Assembly (NCBI GenBank): GCA_029718625.1
Contig: CM056383.1
Coordinates: 17,570,722-17,634,721 of the forward strand
Direction: 5' to 3'
DNA length: 64,000 bases
Source of the DNA: Synaphobranchus kaupii
Lineage: Eukaryota > Chordata > Actinopteri > Anguilliformes > Synaphobranchidae
Made by a program: the position numbers and the translations under genes. This document shows, in pieces, positions 10,082 to 23,455 of the stretch. The notes below the pieces were generated by a model. It ran no database searches. It saw only the letters and a list, made by a program, of their open reading frames with translations, and was not told the DNA's origin. Position 1 is the first letter of the stretch; the number at the start of each line of letters is the position of its first letter.

Positions 10082-13000
10082 TTTGTTTGTTTAGCTAGTA
10101 GTGAGGAGAGAGCGTATTGAGTTCAGTGGGGCTGAGTCAGTTCACCAAGACACACCCTTTCACTCCTTGACTGTATGAATATTCATAATATGACTACGTG
10201 GCATCATCGTCATATGACCACACCTACTCACGAGTTTCAGTTCAAATTGAAGCGGTAAAAAAGGCCTTAGAAAAGGTTCTGCAGTATAATTTTAACAGTT
10301 ATTCGACTTCCTTAAAGTCATCCTTGCTGGCTGGCCATATGAGTTGGCTAGCTACCGTGATTGCCTAGCTAACGTTAAAGTTAGCCAGCTGCTCCAACTA
10401 GAACCCTAACCGGACATTTCTACACCTGGATAATTTTTTTGGGTCCCAAAAATTAAGAAAATGTGCGGGGAATAGAGCCAAAGTGTTAGCGGTATTTTTG
10501 TACTGACCCAATACGGGGATGTTTAAAATAAAACCAATAATTTATCAGAAAAGCGTCTGCAATGTTTGTAATTAGGTTAGGCTACAGGATGCAGATGAAA
10601 GTTAATGCCAGCTACGATGTAATGTGGGCTACTATGCTTTAGCTAGCGTGTGAACCCACTAACCTACAATGCTGACTTGTGTGGTGATGCAGTGCGTCTA
10701 GCTTGGCTACCGAGCTCAGCTGGTATGCTATCTAGCTAATCAAATTAGCTGATGTTTGCTGAATATAAATTAAGATAACTGAATGAACGTTATTTGTGTG
10801 ACCAATACCACACATTCAATGCGAATAAATGACACGGTAAAATCGAGGATGAAAATTAAATTGTATATTATAAAACATTAGCAAATTAAGGAAGTTTACC
10901 GCAAGTTCGTTTTGCAAAATGGTGGGTTTGGTGAGGTCATGGGCTTCTCCACCCCGAACTGTCAATCATACTGTGCCTGGACCATGAAGATCATATCCGG
11001 TTGACCCTGCTCCCGACAACGTCACTTCGGCTCCACGGAGCAGACGCAGTTTGTACAAACATGGGGCCAAAAAGACTTCCGGAGACTCAATTCGGTTTTT
11101 ACGAGGCCGTGGGAAGGCAATGGGTGACGTCACAGTGGCTTTGTCTATATTTTTATACAATCTATGTTCCAAACTAGTGAGGAAGTAGTTTGTAATATTT
11201 TTATTTTAGTTAATTTTTTTTATTGACAATATCAATCAGTTAACATATGACGATTGTTACAAAGTGTAGATCAGAGATCTCAAAAGAAGAGCTCTATGGC
11301 TACAGGCTATTAGGAGAGAGCATGTGGAAGGAAAACTATATGGGATCCTGCATCTCCACACACATGTCGGCGGAAAGCAATTTCTAATAGGTAAATAATC
11401 TTGATACACAATATGGATAATTAAAACTACAGGGTTCAACAATAACGGTAGCCCGAGCCTTGACAGCTCACTGTTCTGATTGGGCCAGTGCCTGATTATT
11501 GCATTTAATCTGCCCTCATTAAATGACATCACGTGGCGCTGTAATGGCGACATGTAGTCCAGCTGTCAATCGTGTTCGTGTTTGTTAATTTGAATGTATT
11601 TTGTTGTGTCTGGCTTTTGTCTTTTGTCTTTTTCATGCGCTGTGTGTCTGTTGTGGGACAGGGAAGCGGGCTGGAGATTGTTCAGGGAACTCGTGCTGCT
11701 CGTTTTGATAATATTGATGAATTGTATATTCGGGTTATTTTTAATCATGGCTGTATTCCACTTTAATTCACTTAGTTTGATTAATGCAATGATTATATTG
11801 AATGTCTTCGTTTGATATGTTTGTGTGTAAACCCCGTAGATGCGCTAAAGAAAACTAGCACGAAAGTGAGATCTGTTTTACACTCCTCAAAATTGCAATA
11901 TGTAGCAAATAAATCTGTCGTTTTAAGAAATAACTACTTTGGGCTTTCACTACCACACTGAAATGTTGGAGACTTGTTGATGTTTATTTCGCTGGAAGAC
12001 ACTGAAGGGTCACCAGACCAATCCTGCCAAATTTAACATTGTATCTCGTCCGCTCAATGCTTTGTAGCGATGTAATGTAATTTGTAGTATCGGTAGACTT
12101 TTTATTATATATATATTACAAAATATATCTGTTGTTGTTTGTTTTATTTATTTATACTATTGGGTTGAATATACATATTTCTCTTTGTTTTCCCCAAAAA
12201 AGGGGTGTGCGGCATTAACAAGTACCTGGATGTGGTGGTCTGTGCCAATTAGTAACATTGTATTCAGTAAAAGTGGAAACCTGTGACTGCCGTTGTCTAA
12301 CGCCTGCAGGTTTGTCCCTGTTATATTGTCTAAAGTAAAGCAGGTACCTGGAGCATGCGTAATAGTTTGGGGCTATATATCTGCACTCACTACAGGTAGA
12401 GCGTTGGCTGAGAGCTCATTTTAATGAAAAGGACAGCTACTCTTCCACAAATAAATTTTTCAGTAGAATTCCCCTTTAAATCACCTTGGTTTTCTACATT
12501 GAATTCAATGGGCAGCAAGCTCTTTTGCACTCAACACGCACAGTAGAGGCTGTTTCCTGTTACTTCCTAGGCTTCCCCGCCTAGCCCCTCCCACCATCTC
12601 CAGTTCTTATGTACGCTCTATGGTGTAGCCTCTGCCTGAGGGGAGGAGCTAGAGCACATGGGAGGGGCTCTCTAGGGAAGGGTGCTGCCTCATAACATTT
12701 ATGACCTTAGCGTGTGATGCCTTCCAAACCAGACTGTTGTGTTGGCATAGCATGTGACTGCCTGATTGACAATGAGTCTGACTTTGGAAACGGTAAGTAT
12801 CTAAATTATTCTTCATCATACACTAAAACGGAAATAAGATTTGTGAATACCTTTAAGGTTTCCAATGCAAACAAGTAGTTTATTGATCTTAGATTTCCCA
12901 GACAATTATTTATTTTGCACTGAAATCGCTAAAAAATGTATACCATCACTGTAATAATGAATGTTTCACAAGGGAATGTCTAAAATCACAAAATAAGGAT

Positions 13001-14071
13001 ACTATAGTTGTAATCAAAAATGGAAATAAATACAGGAATTAACATTATAAACATGAAAAAAGACAATGAACAACAAACGCAAAGTATGCATTTTTCCTGC
13101 TTGGGAGATTTACTGTATATCAAAGTCAAATTGGACAGCATATGATCCGCCAAAAAAGGTTGATTGATTATGATCATGCACACATTGCTATGGAAAGCCT
13201 TGAAATTAGCAACTTGACAAATGCTGGGCTGCAACTTGCACCATAAACCAGGTGGTGCAAGCACAAATCACCACCATCTAATATGACACCAAAATTTCAG
13301 TGCCCTGCTCAACCTGCACTGACACACCTCCAAAGGCATCTCTCCTTCCACTTCAGCGCACGGCGAGTCACCATATTATGAAACGGGCTCAAGTGCGTGA
13401 AAATGCATGACAAATGCCACTTCACCAGTGCGATGCCTCGCCACTGGCCAGAAAATAGAGCCCAATGTGCTACCATGGCAACAACGAGGAGAACAAGAAA
13501 TCGAGGATATGACGTTTCCAAGAAAAAATCATTAGACATTAATCAATCAGAAAATATATTGCAAAGGTTCTTCAATATATCCCAAGAAACTATTAACTTG
13601 GCTTTCAACAACATTGTATATCGTATTTTTTAGATAAAATTTAGATATACAATGAAGTTGACATGCTAGAATAATCACTCACCACAAACACTTCCCATAC
13701 CTATTCATCTTTATTGAATTATTGCCACAGTATGCTTTCAGCATGGTATGCACCAATATGAAATCACTTGCTCTGCATTTTGCGAACAGCACCTCATGCT
13801 ATTGTTACTTGTTGATCAACGTGGAGCTAGAGTAGTCTGCTTACATTTTAAAGGTGCGGCCAGATTCTAACTGCCGAAATTGTGGCTCGCAATGAGCATG
13901 CGGACGGTGCTCTATAGGCTATGTGACCGAGACGCCCCAAAAACTGCTTACTTTTAACCCTCATATTATGTTGACATTTTATGACACCTTTTATGTTTGG
14001 GGTCAAATTGACTGACACAAAAATATTGCAATAGAAAGATTTTGACACTTTCTATGTCAACTTTTATGTGT
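10082..14071. other. Largely anonymous DNA with scattered MITE ends
   Basis: I find no convincing gene. Possible fragments are a TTAA-type MITE end (attcccct then ttaa) at about 12468-12479, a Harbinger-like end (aaaatagagccc) ending near 13463, and a 'tttttatacaatctatg' string near 11149 whose relative lies near 7605. At 12719-12810 a short frame runs to a splice-donor-like ggtaagtat, but nothing identifies it as an exon. Confidence 0.4.
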
Positions 14072-14285
14072 CTCCCAATTGACTAACCTTTTATCCCTAA
14101 ATATGAAGGATGGGTTCCCCCCTTGAATCTGGTTCCTCCCAAGGTTTCTTCCTAGCTACACCAGGGAGTTTTTCCTTGCCACTGTTGCCTTTGGCTTGCT
14201 CTTGTCGGGGTTTAGGCTGGGTTTTTCTGTGAAGCGTATTGTGACAACTAGTTCTGAAATGCGCTATATAAATAAATATTGATTT
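14072..14285 (+). mobile_element. L2-clade LINE 3' tail fragment
   Basis: The stretch contains the typical fish L2 3' untranslated sequence: caaggtttcttcctagct, ggagtttttccttgccact, and finally gcgctatataaataaatat. The reverse complement of the same tail begins the L2 copy at 55443. Only the 3' end is present, as expected for a 5'-truncated retrotransposed copy. No coding sequence remains. Confidence 0.8.
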
Positions 14286-15050
14286 GATCTCATTTTACCC
14301 ATATGGAAATGTAATATACTGCAGTATATTTTAAATATACTGTGAAGATAATTTTGATATATTTACAATATACTGCAGCACCAGAATCACTCACAGATAA
14401 AAAAGGTATATTTTTGTACATTTTATACAGCTACCCCACAAATGACCCCACACAACACCTTTGTATGCAAAGTTGGCACAGGACTTTTGAAAACATAGCA
14501 TTATGTTTATTGCATGTTTACTATTTAATCCCAATAAATGAGGAAAAGTCATATATTGTCAAGATGAAAAAATAAGGTTAACTGGTTTTGAGACACCACC
14601 TGGAATTTCATGATTTTCATTGCATTTATCAATTTTGAGATATTTTGATATTGTGCTTCTATGATTACTCGAGTTTCATAAATTGTCAATTGTCAAATGG
14701 TCAATAATGATCATAAATAGTTCATTTAGATGATTATATACCACCTTCGCTAAGTACACAATGAAGTTAGTTTCTGTTAGCATATTTCATGGTATCATGC
14801 CTGTGCGATTTTAAGACTGAACTGATTGAGTGGGATATCATTGGAAAGCATATTTTCTGGCTAGAACAAATTTGACTATTTCCAATACCACCATGATGAC
14901 AGATAGCTAAATACAAATAACTGGTCACATTTGTCTGTAAACACATTTTCTCAGTTGCAAATCTTTAACAGAGATTTTCTCAAAATGACATATTACCCAT
15001 ACACCAAACACGTTTTCCGAAATTTGGTAGAAGGTACAGGCATGACATTC
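14286..15050. other. Unassigned AT-rich DNA
   Basis: No gene or defined repeat is recognised. The open frame at 14342-14575 is short, AT-driven and lacks recognisable motifs. Confidence 0.4.
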
Positions 15051-15110
15051 AGTGGCGGCTCCTGAGCTGAAAATTGGGGGGGCGGAAAACTTCCCTTTAA
15101 ACTGATTATT
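15051..15110 (+). mobile_element. hAT-like transposon end
   Basis: The string cagtggcggctcctgag has the CAGTGGCG start common at ends of fish hAT elements and resembles the ends of the hAT copy at 17664-18720. No matching second end or 8-bp target duplication was found, so only one end or a fragment is present. Confidence 0.4.
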
Positions 15111-15933
15111 GGTCTTAATAATTTTTCAATCAGTTTCCTTGATTAACAATAGGCTACACCAGCGTTTAATTCACCAATTACTCAATGCCATCAAATGTAG
15201 CCGGTTCTCCTCAATTAGGCTATTAGGCAAGTAATAAAATTATTTTAACTTGCGTCGCAAAATTGTGCACATTTTAATCAACATTATAATTGTGGATACA
15301 TCTGCTCTTCGTTCTCCGCACTCTTAATTACGAAAATATTCATGGAAATTAAATGATCTTAAAGCTCAGCTTTTGTTAGATTATTTTTTTTATTTAGCAC
15401 AACCTGCAATAAATAAATAATCTAACTGGAGTAAATTCTTCCTCGGAAAGGTGATTCCGTTCTTCAGTCCTTTTTCACAAGATTTCGGCAAGTTAAAAAA
15501 CAAAACAAATCATTTTGCTGTTCTTCTCATTCATGTTGTTTTCTAACTGTGAATTTCCTCTTCTTACCACCCCCTCCCCAGGCACTTCGGAGACGCCCTG
15601 CTGGTACCTATTGCAACTGAAATGTGTGGTTAGTGAAAAGGGTTCAATGAGGAACTCACTGCTGCAGTTACTGATTCTCATTCTAATAGCGTATACGTGT
15701 ACGTGTGTTTGTGTGTGTGTGTGTGTGTACAGTACACTAAAAGGGTATTTCTTATCTTGAGAAATGTATTTCTGTCAGGACAACTCACATATTCAAATGA
15801 CAAGTTTTAATGAATATGCTGTATAATTATTTTGTTTTGGCGCTGAATGGACCTGCTTTAGGTACTACTCTGGAGCCCCGCTGAACAGGAAATGACCAGA
15901 AACCCCCCGTACTAAAGCAGATCCAAACAACAA
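15111..15933. other. Unassigned DNA with a short (GT)n run
   Basis: A GT microsatellite of about 28 bases lies at 15703-15730. No gene or transposon boundary is otherwise visible. Confidence 0.4.
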
Positions 15934-16361
15934 CTTAAATGTCATGTGAATTAGTTTGACACCTCCTGTCAACCCAGAGGTGAGAGTTCTTATTTCCTGT
16001 TGTGAAGCTAGGTTAAAATGCTGCTTTATTGAAATGGAAGCACTTTTCTTCCAATGGTGGATTTAGCATTACGATTCCTTTAATGCAACAGGCATTAGAG
16101 CAAGTATGAAGCCAAGGAGCATGCATGTGTTTTTAAAGCAAATATGTGTTCCCCATCCCTGAAAAATAATATATGACATTGTTTTTCCATAAAGCAAGCC
16201 TTTATATTACTTAGAAACTATATACAAAAATGCATCAGTTGTAAGAAGGTATGTATTGTACTAAACCATTTTGCTGGTGAGTTTATGCATTTCAGATACC
16301 AGGCTTTCTACATGATACATGGTGTATTTTATATATGTTTATATGTCTAGAAATTATAAAT
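15934..16361 (+). repeat. Local duplication, copy 1
   Basis: This copy is nearly identical to 20507-21047 in the same orientation. It lacks about 116 bases present in copy 2 (20847-20962); the join is at 'ccattttg/ctggtgag'. Both copies carry 'cacctcctgtcaacccagag' and continue to 'atgtttatatgtctrgaaat'. Only a few substitutions separate them, so the duplication is recent. No coding frame is shared convincingly. Confidence 0.85.
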
Positions 16362-17086
16362 TTGAGACCAATAATGTTTAATTTCAACTACTTAAAACAG
16401 TAGATCTCATCTGAACAACATTTTGACAGTAAAACATGCAAGAGATTTGCGTAATTGACAGTTACTCACCACTCTTTGTCACGGCGGTTTCTCTGCAGCC
16501 TCAGACTTCCTCTGGCAGCTGAAGTAAAGTAGGCTGTTGAAATCCACCAGCACATGACAGGAAGGTGCACACAGTGGAGTGGGAGGCAGATGAGAAGATG
16601 ATCATTATCTAAAGGTGGTTGTCACAAAGGCTATTTTCACCAGAAATATAAAAGATGAACCTGCATCATTGGTCAAGGAGTAACCCTCCCAAATGTGGAA
16701 CATGGACTGAAGCAAAAAGAGTTGTTTTGGGTTTAACTCAGCATAGTTATTCAGTTAACTCAGTAATCCTGCTTTGTGAGACTCCTGGTGGCCGCTTGAT
16801 AAATACCTTTGGTAAAACTGGCAGCCTAAAACCTGAGTCTAACCTAACTTGCCATTTTCCATTCCAGCCTCACATTGCAAGACCAAAAAGTTGAGTTTTA
16901 CTGCATATATTGCATGTATTGTCCTGTACTGTGTACCTGACGTTACAAATTAAGCTACTTTATGGAATAAAGTGTTCTCAATTCTAAGTAGGCACAAATT
17001 CACATGCACACACCACTGAGAATACAGTTACTATGAAACCTATCCCCAAACCGTGAAGGTGTTCATAGTAGAGCTTTAAATTAACT
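16362..17086. other. Unassigned DNA with a MITE-like segment
   Basis: Around 16640-16800 a segment containing 'ggaacatggactgaagc' and 'cctgctttgtgagactcc' has a diverged relative at 23580-23750 ('ggaacatggactcaagt', 'caaagcaggattattgagtt'). This suggests a dispersed MITE. No gene is seen. Confidence 0.4.
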
Positions 17087-17414
17087 TTAAGGGCTCTATT
17101 TTAATAAACCAAACGCAATGGTGAACACAAGAGTAAGCGCTTGGCGGTATCGCTCTGAGGGCGTGCCGGCGAGAAATTTGGTAATTTCATGACGGCAATC
17201 TTGGCGCACTTGATGGCGGTATTGCTAAAAGGCTGGGTTTAAATGTCCAAGGTGTGTCTCTATGGTAGCCAATCAAATTGTTGTTCTCATGCTTTAAAAA
17301 AAAGCCAGTTGGAACACAATCGCTCCATGCAATTTCATAATGAGCAACCCAAACGCACTGGACCGTCAACTTGGATGTGCGTATGATTCTACGTGGGAAC
17401 ATGCATTGAAATGT

Positions 17415-17663
17415 TCATTTTAAAAGCTGATCGCATGTCACCTGGACATTGATGGAATGTGTTCCTTTGCGATTGACGAAAACTATTGCATGCTCGGGTG
17501 GTGCGCGGATTCGTATGTGCGTGCAGTCGATAGCACCAAGCACCCCAGGGAACCCACACTTTAGAAAAAATGCGAGTTTTGTCTCGCGCTGGCGTTCTGG
17601 TGACGAAGGTAAAGTAATATACCTGTTGGCCTGGTTGACCAGGGCTGACGTCACAGCCTGAAT
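17415..17663 (-). pseudogene. Harbinger transposase, catalytic-domain start
   Basis: This minus-strand frame contains FFLKCGFPGVLGAIDCTHI and then FVNRKGTHSINVQV, the landmark around the first catalytic aspartate of PIF/Harbinger DDE nucleases (the D of GAIDCTHI). It ends at DQLLK followed by a stop, and beyond it lies the Myb-gene remnant, so the second D and the E are deleted. It is the direct continuation of the N-terminal part at 18729-19091. No activity is possible from this copy. Confidence 0.85.
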
Positions 17664-18720
<1,057 letters not shown>

Positions 18721-18728
18721 GCCTGAAT

Positions 18729-19091
18729 GGCAGCACTGACAGCTGTCTGGGAGACTCCGGAGGTGGAACTGACGGTATGCTGGAATGACCCAGTCGCATA
18801 AAAAGTAAGCGCGGCAGTAACTTTAACTGGGACGAGTAGGGCATGTCCTCCTCTGGTGTCACTCTGAAGATGCGGCTCTAAGATGCGGCAGATGTAGGCT
18901 ACTGCTTCTCTTGAAAGATGTAACTTTTTACTGCATTCATTGTCCGTATAGTTGAGGAAGGACACACGCTGATAGTATATCCTTTCTGTGTAGCCTATTG
19001 TCGTCGTCGTCGCCGCAAACGTTGACCGATCACGTACTCCATCGTCAGTGTCACGGGATTGAATCCTTAGGCCACTAACACCTGCCTCCAT
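18729..19091 (-). pseudogene. Harbinger transposase, N-terminal part
   Basis: From ATG at 19091 about 121 codons remain open before the hAT insertion. The segment LHLSREAVAYICRILEPHL, then TRGGHAL and LTFYATGSFQ, then a SGVSQTAVSAAI helix, is the HARBI1-type N-terminal helical/HTH region that contacts element DNA. The frame continues across the hAT insertion site into 17415-17663 when the insertion and one copy of the 8-bp duplication are disregarded. It acted as the cut-and-paste transposase of the element. The open frame that runs on to 18459 is hAT sequence and not part of the protein. Confidence 0.8.
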
Positions 19092-19717
19092 AAATAGTCA
19101 CTTATATACCCTGCTGATGATTGATTGAAGACTAAATGAATCGTTTGGATAATTAGCCTACATTAGGTGATGTAGGCATAATTATGATTCAAGTGGTAGG
19201 CTTATGATTCAACTGTGTCAATGTGTAATTTATATATTATAGGCTATTGGCCTACATGATCGCAAGTTTCTTGTAAGCTGTCCTGTTTTATTCTAGTAGT
19301 TTAAATTAAAATGAATGAATTAATAATAATTATAGGCTATTTGTTCATTAAATGGAAGTGTAATGTTGGCATCACCTATAGACACTACATAGAACTACAT
19401 GACTAATAAGTTGCCAAATTGCCAGAGTCTATTGCGTTGCCGCTAAGAGGTGGTTCCAGCTGATCATAACGCAATGGGTTTTCGTTGGTTCAAACTGTCA
19501 CTGCCCCGAAAGTATTTTAGAACACGCCCCAGACAGCGCCACCCATCCCACTGCAGCGCAAGCGAAAGGATGTTATGTTGAGAATTTGTTGATCCTAGCG
19601 GTATTGCTGAGAAACGCCATAGCGCCAGTTTTAAGACGTTGATGTTGTCAACAAGCTTGCGTTTGACTATACCGTCCCCTTGCGCTGGTTTGCGCCAATT
19701 TGAAATAGAGCCCTTAA

Positions 19718-20506
19718 TGTTCTGGGTGGGTTTAGCAAAGCTCATAATTGGCAGTCAATTACAAATACAGAAAATAAATTGTAAGTTAATGCTCATTTCT
19801 GATTTAGGCTTCAATATAATCCGTCAAATCAAGGAACCTGGGGCTAAGGCAGCATCGAACAGCATTAAACCAGCTAGCACAAAATGTTTCCATAACATTG
19901 GGGAACTTTCCAGTTAGACTGTAATTTGTTTGTGAGATAGCATTATGATGAGAATGTTCAGAACATATTTATAAGTTCTGTAAAAGTCACATTAAAATAT
20001 TCAGGCATGTTTACATTCAGGCAAATACATTAAAAAAATTCTGAATGAAAGCATTGACACAGCTTTCCTTAACATTTCCAAAATGTCAGATTTACTTACT
20101 GACTTTTTTCATTTAAATACTATGCGTCCCTCTTGGCCAGATTTCCCTTGTAAAAGAGATTCTTGGTCTCAGTCGGATTTTCTGGTTAAATACCAGTTAA
20201 TGTACAGGCTGAGAATGCTTACCTTACTTTATCAGGGAATGTTCTGACTGAAAATCAAATATTGTTAAATGGGTAGTTCTTTTAATTTTTATTAAATTAT
20301 GTATAGAAGAAGATGAAATGCATTAGTCTGTAGATGTGTAATCAATTTCTTAAATAATTGTTTTTGCATGTACGCAATCTGAAACTTCTAAATTGCAGTT
20401 TTTGTTTTACAGTGTACTGATTGTAAAACTATGAATATAATAAATATGAGCTTATGAGAATAAATATGCTGTAGTGCTTTGTGTATTTGTGTAAGGCGTT
20501 TACCGC
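19718..20506. other. Unassigned AT-rich DNA
   Basis: No gene or transposon boundary is recognised between the Harbinger element and the second copy of the local duplication. Confidence 0.4.
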
Positions 20507-21047
20507 CTTAAATGTCATGTGAATTAGTTTGACACCTCCTGTCAACCCAGAGGTGAGAGTTCTTATTTCCTGTTGTGAAGCTAGGTTAAAATGCTGCTTT
20601 ATTGAAATGGAAGCACTTTTCTTCCAATGGTGGATTTAGCATTACGATTCGTTTAATGCAGCAGGCATTAGAGCAAGTATGAAGCCAAGGAGCATGCATG
20701 TGTTTTTAAAGCAAATATGTGTTCCCCATCCCTGAAAAATAATATATGACATTGTTTTTCCATAAAGCAAGCCTTTATATTACTTAGAAACTATATACAA
20801 AAATGCATCAGTTGTAAGAAGGTATGTATTGTACTAAACCATTTTGATGCTTCACATGCTTGTCTCTCACTTCCAAATCAATTGTAAGCTGAAAAGCGGT
20901 TGTAGCCCCCAAGGTAAAATTAACGACATCTTCGGATTAACTATGAAGGATTCTCTTAATGCTGGTGAGTTTATGCATTTCAGATACCAGGCTTTCTACA
21001 TGATACATGGTGTATTTTATATATGTTTATATGTCTGGAAATTATAA
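20507..21047 (+). repeat. Local duplication, copy 2 (longer)
   Basis: Nearly identical to 15934-16361, but with about 116 extra bases (20847-20962) beginning 'atgcttcacatgcttgtc' and ending just before 'gctggtgagt'. The sequence ctg/gtgagt at the end of the extra block fits a splice donor, but no acceptor AG precedes the block, so calling it an exon is not justified. The two copies flank the Harbinger element. Confidence 0.85.
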
Positions 21048-21622
21048 ATAATAAAATAATAAAAACAGCTACCATAAAAATTGAAAATTGATTATTTATT
21101 GCACTCAAATCATGAACATGACTCTTGTGCCTTCCCTTCATACCCTACTCACCTTTACCTGAATTACAGTATTCTATCTGCCCATGCCATGACAACTCTA
21201 TTGACCATTACCATACCTGCTTACCCAGTTAATCTTTACTATGTAGTGCATATACATTATATTTGACCATGTATTTCTCTCAAAAAGGAAGACCTGTTGT
21301 GTACTTTACCATATATGCACACACCAAAACATAAATACTCATCAAATGTTATAGTTGTGTGAAATAATTGAAATCACAGTTTCTTTTGAAACTTGAAATA
21401 TATTTTACCTGACAACAAAGGTTATGACTGTAACCACTGTTTTATGAGTTCCGGATGACCATTAGGGTCGTCAATTTCTGAATAAACCTTCCTGTTGCTG
21501 GATGCATCGAGACTCTTATACCAACATTTGTCATGGACATGACCTCCACGTAATGACGTAATTCCTCCCTATAAAGGAAGGCACGTCAATGCGGAAGTCC
21601 TCAAAACCCTTCTCGCCCTTAA

Positions 21623-22320
21623 AGGAGCTATATGTAAAATTGACACCGAGTGTCTAAAATGGGTACTGCGTTCCAAATTCACAATATTGGAGAGAGTCGA
21701 GACACTGAACGAACACGAGCGCAAGACGAGCCGAGCGCAACATTATATTTTCAGACGAGCTTATTCTATTTTGACAATGACAAGCGACAACGAGTTCTAC
21801 ACTGTAAGTTGATCAGCTAATGTATACGTTTGCAATTTGTTTATTATTTATTGTTTGCAAATTATAAACCAGCTCATGTGGATTTTTTATAACTCTGTCA
21901 ATGTTAGCTAGATGCATGGCTGGCTATGTTTACGGTCACACAGATATATAAGCTAACGTTAGTGGTATGTTTAGCGAGTAACTATATACATATATATATT
22001 AAAATCTTTAGCTAGCTAAATGGAAACGATGTTGAACTTAGCTTAGGCATTCATAAATCGGCTGACGGAGTGCCGGAGTACATCTGGTTGTTCGTAATGG
22101 GCAGTGTACTCGGAGTCAAATCGGAGAATAGTGAATCACACAGGCCAAAACAAATACAGACGTTCCGACCCGGAATGGAAATTTCAAAGGAGAACATACT
22201 GGTTGTAGCATTGTTGTCGGAGAAGCCAGTATTTCGACTTAGCATGTTTCCTTAATCTCTGATGACATGGTCATGGTCATTTTATGATTTAGTACCGTAA
22301 ATTTGTTACATATAGCTCCT
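21623..22320. mobile_element. TTAA-flanked MITE (T2/Kolobok or piggyBac-like)
   Basis: Perfect inverted ends AGGAGCTATATGTAA (21623) and TTACATATAGCTCCT (ending 22320) sit between TTAA duplications at 21619-21622 and 22321-22324. TTAA targets are used by Kolobok/T2 and piggyBac transposons; the TTAAAGG start fits the T2/Kolobok end pattern. The 698-bp body shows no transposase. It splits the left repeat region of the DIRS-like element. Confidence 0.75.
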
Positions 22321-22399
22321 TTAAAGGGTCCAGAGTGACTATGAACCCTACTAGTCATCCGGAACTCATAAAATGGTGGTTACAGTCGTAACCTTAGTT

Positions 22400-23000
22400 T
22401 TATTTCGTTCCTCTGACCATTAGGGTCGACAACTTCGACTCACAACGATGACTCATAACAACCACGTCATGAGGGATAACCATACCGTTTAAGTGGATGC
22501 CAAGGCCGCCGGCAGGATGACTGAGCTGACCATTAAGCAGCGTCCGCAGGACAGGGGAACCGCACCCAGTTAACAAAGGGTCGGGCTCCTCAGTGGCCAT
22601 ACCCAGAGCTTCATCTTGCTTGGCCGAGGGTGCCAAACAGAGTCGCTCTGTTGCGACAGCGGGTCTATCCAGAACAGGAGTTCCCAGGGCGATCCATCGG
22701 CCACCTGGGGGCCACCGGAAGAAGCTTGTAACTTGACAAGCAGTAACAGCGGAAAAGCGTACAGCAGGCCGACCGGCCATTCGTGCGCTAACCCATCTAT
22801 CCCCAGGGGGCTCGACTCTTCGTTCATCGAGAACCACTGGGAGTCGAACAGGTCTGCCTGAGCACGACCGAACCTTCGCCATATCCACTCCACCACCTCA
22901 GGGTGGAGATGCCATTCGCCAGGATGAACCTCCTGGCGAGATAGAAAGTCTGCTGTATTGTATACAAACCCGTTCAACGAATAGAATATGTCTCACTGGG
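22400..23000 (-). pseudogene. DIRS reverse transcriptase / RNase H fragment
   Basis: Minus-strand frames contain NTADFLSRQ, then GEWHLHPEVVEWIWRRFGRA and WFSMNEESSPLGIDGLAHEW, then LLYAFPLLLLVK. This run of motifs is characteristic of the RNase H and downstream region of DIRS-like pol proteins in fish. The sequence is split between two frames (22570-22977 and 22400-22888), so at least one frameshift is present. The upstream reverse transcriptase core with its YxDD box is absent, and the fragment is non-functional. Confidence 0.8.
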
Positions 23001-23455
23001 GCGCGACTGGTTCCCCGAGTACAAAACAAACTCGGCAGCACCGTGTGCTTAACCACACTGTATGCTAAACGTAAACAATAGCCAAGTTTAGCACTAGCTA
23101 ATAACAAAAGAATGATACCCAGTATCTTAGAAGCAATGCTACCAGCGGATTACCACATTCGCATGCTTATCACCGCCTTTGGAGGACGAAAAGAATCGTA
23201 GCTCCGACCGAAGTCACAAGACGTGAGGGATTGCATAAAATACAAACAATCTCACGTCTTCACTCTGCATCGGCGAGAAACAGAAGAGGACTTCCGCATT
23301 GACGAGCCTCCCTTTATAGGAAGGAATTACATCATCACGTGGAGGTCATGTCCATGACAAATGTTGGTATAAGAGTCTCGATGCATCCGGCAACAAGAAG
23401 GTTAATTCAAAAGTTGACGACCCTAATAGTCGGAGGAACAAAATAAAACTATTCC

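Larger units (their letters stand above)
21416..23455 (-). mobile_element. DIRS-like tyrosine-recombinase retrotransposon remnant
   Basis: The left end (about 21440-21600: gagttccggatgaccatt, gatgcatcgagactcttata, ccataaaggaagg-like text) is the reverse complement of the right end (about 23285-23450). This gives the inverted terminal repeats typical of DIRS elements. A third, inverted piece (22358-22440) corresponds to an internal complementary region. Between them the minus strand encodes DIRS-type reverse transcriptase/RNase H sequence. No tyrosine recombinase was found. The copy is internally deleted, and a TTAA-flanked MITE lies within its left repeat region. Confidence 0.7.

Noticed and set aside
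12719..12800. Possible host exon ending at ggtaagtat
   Set aside because: Only a short frame with a donor-like site; no acceptor, no recognisable protein, and flanks look repetitive.
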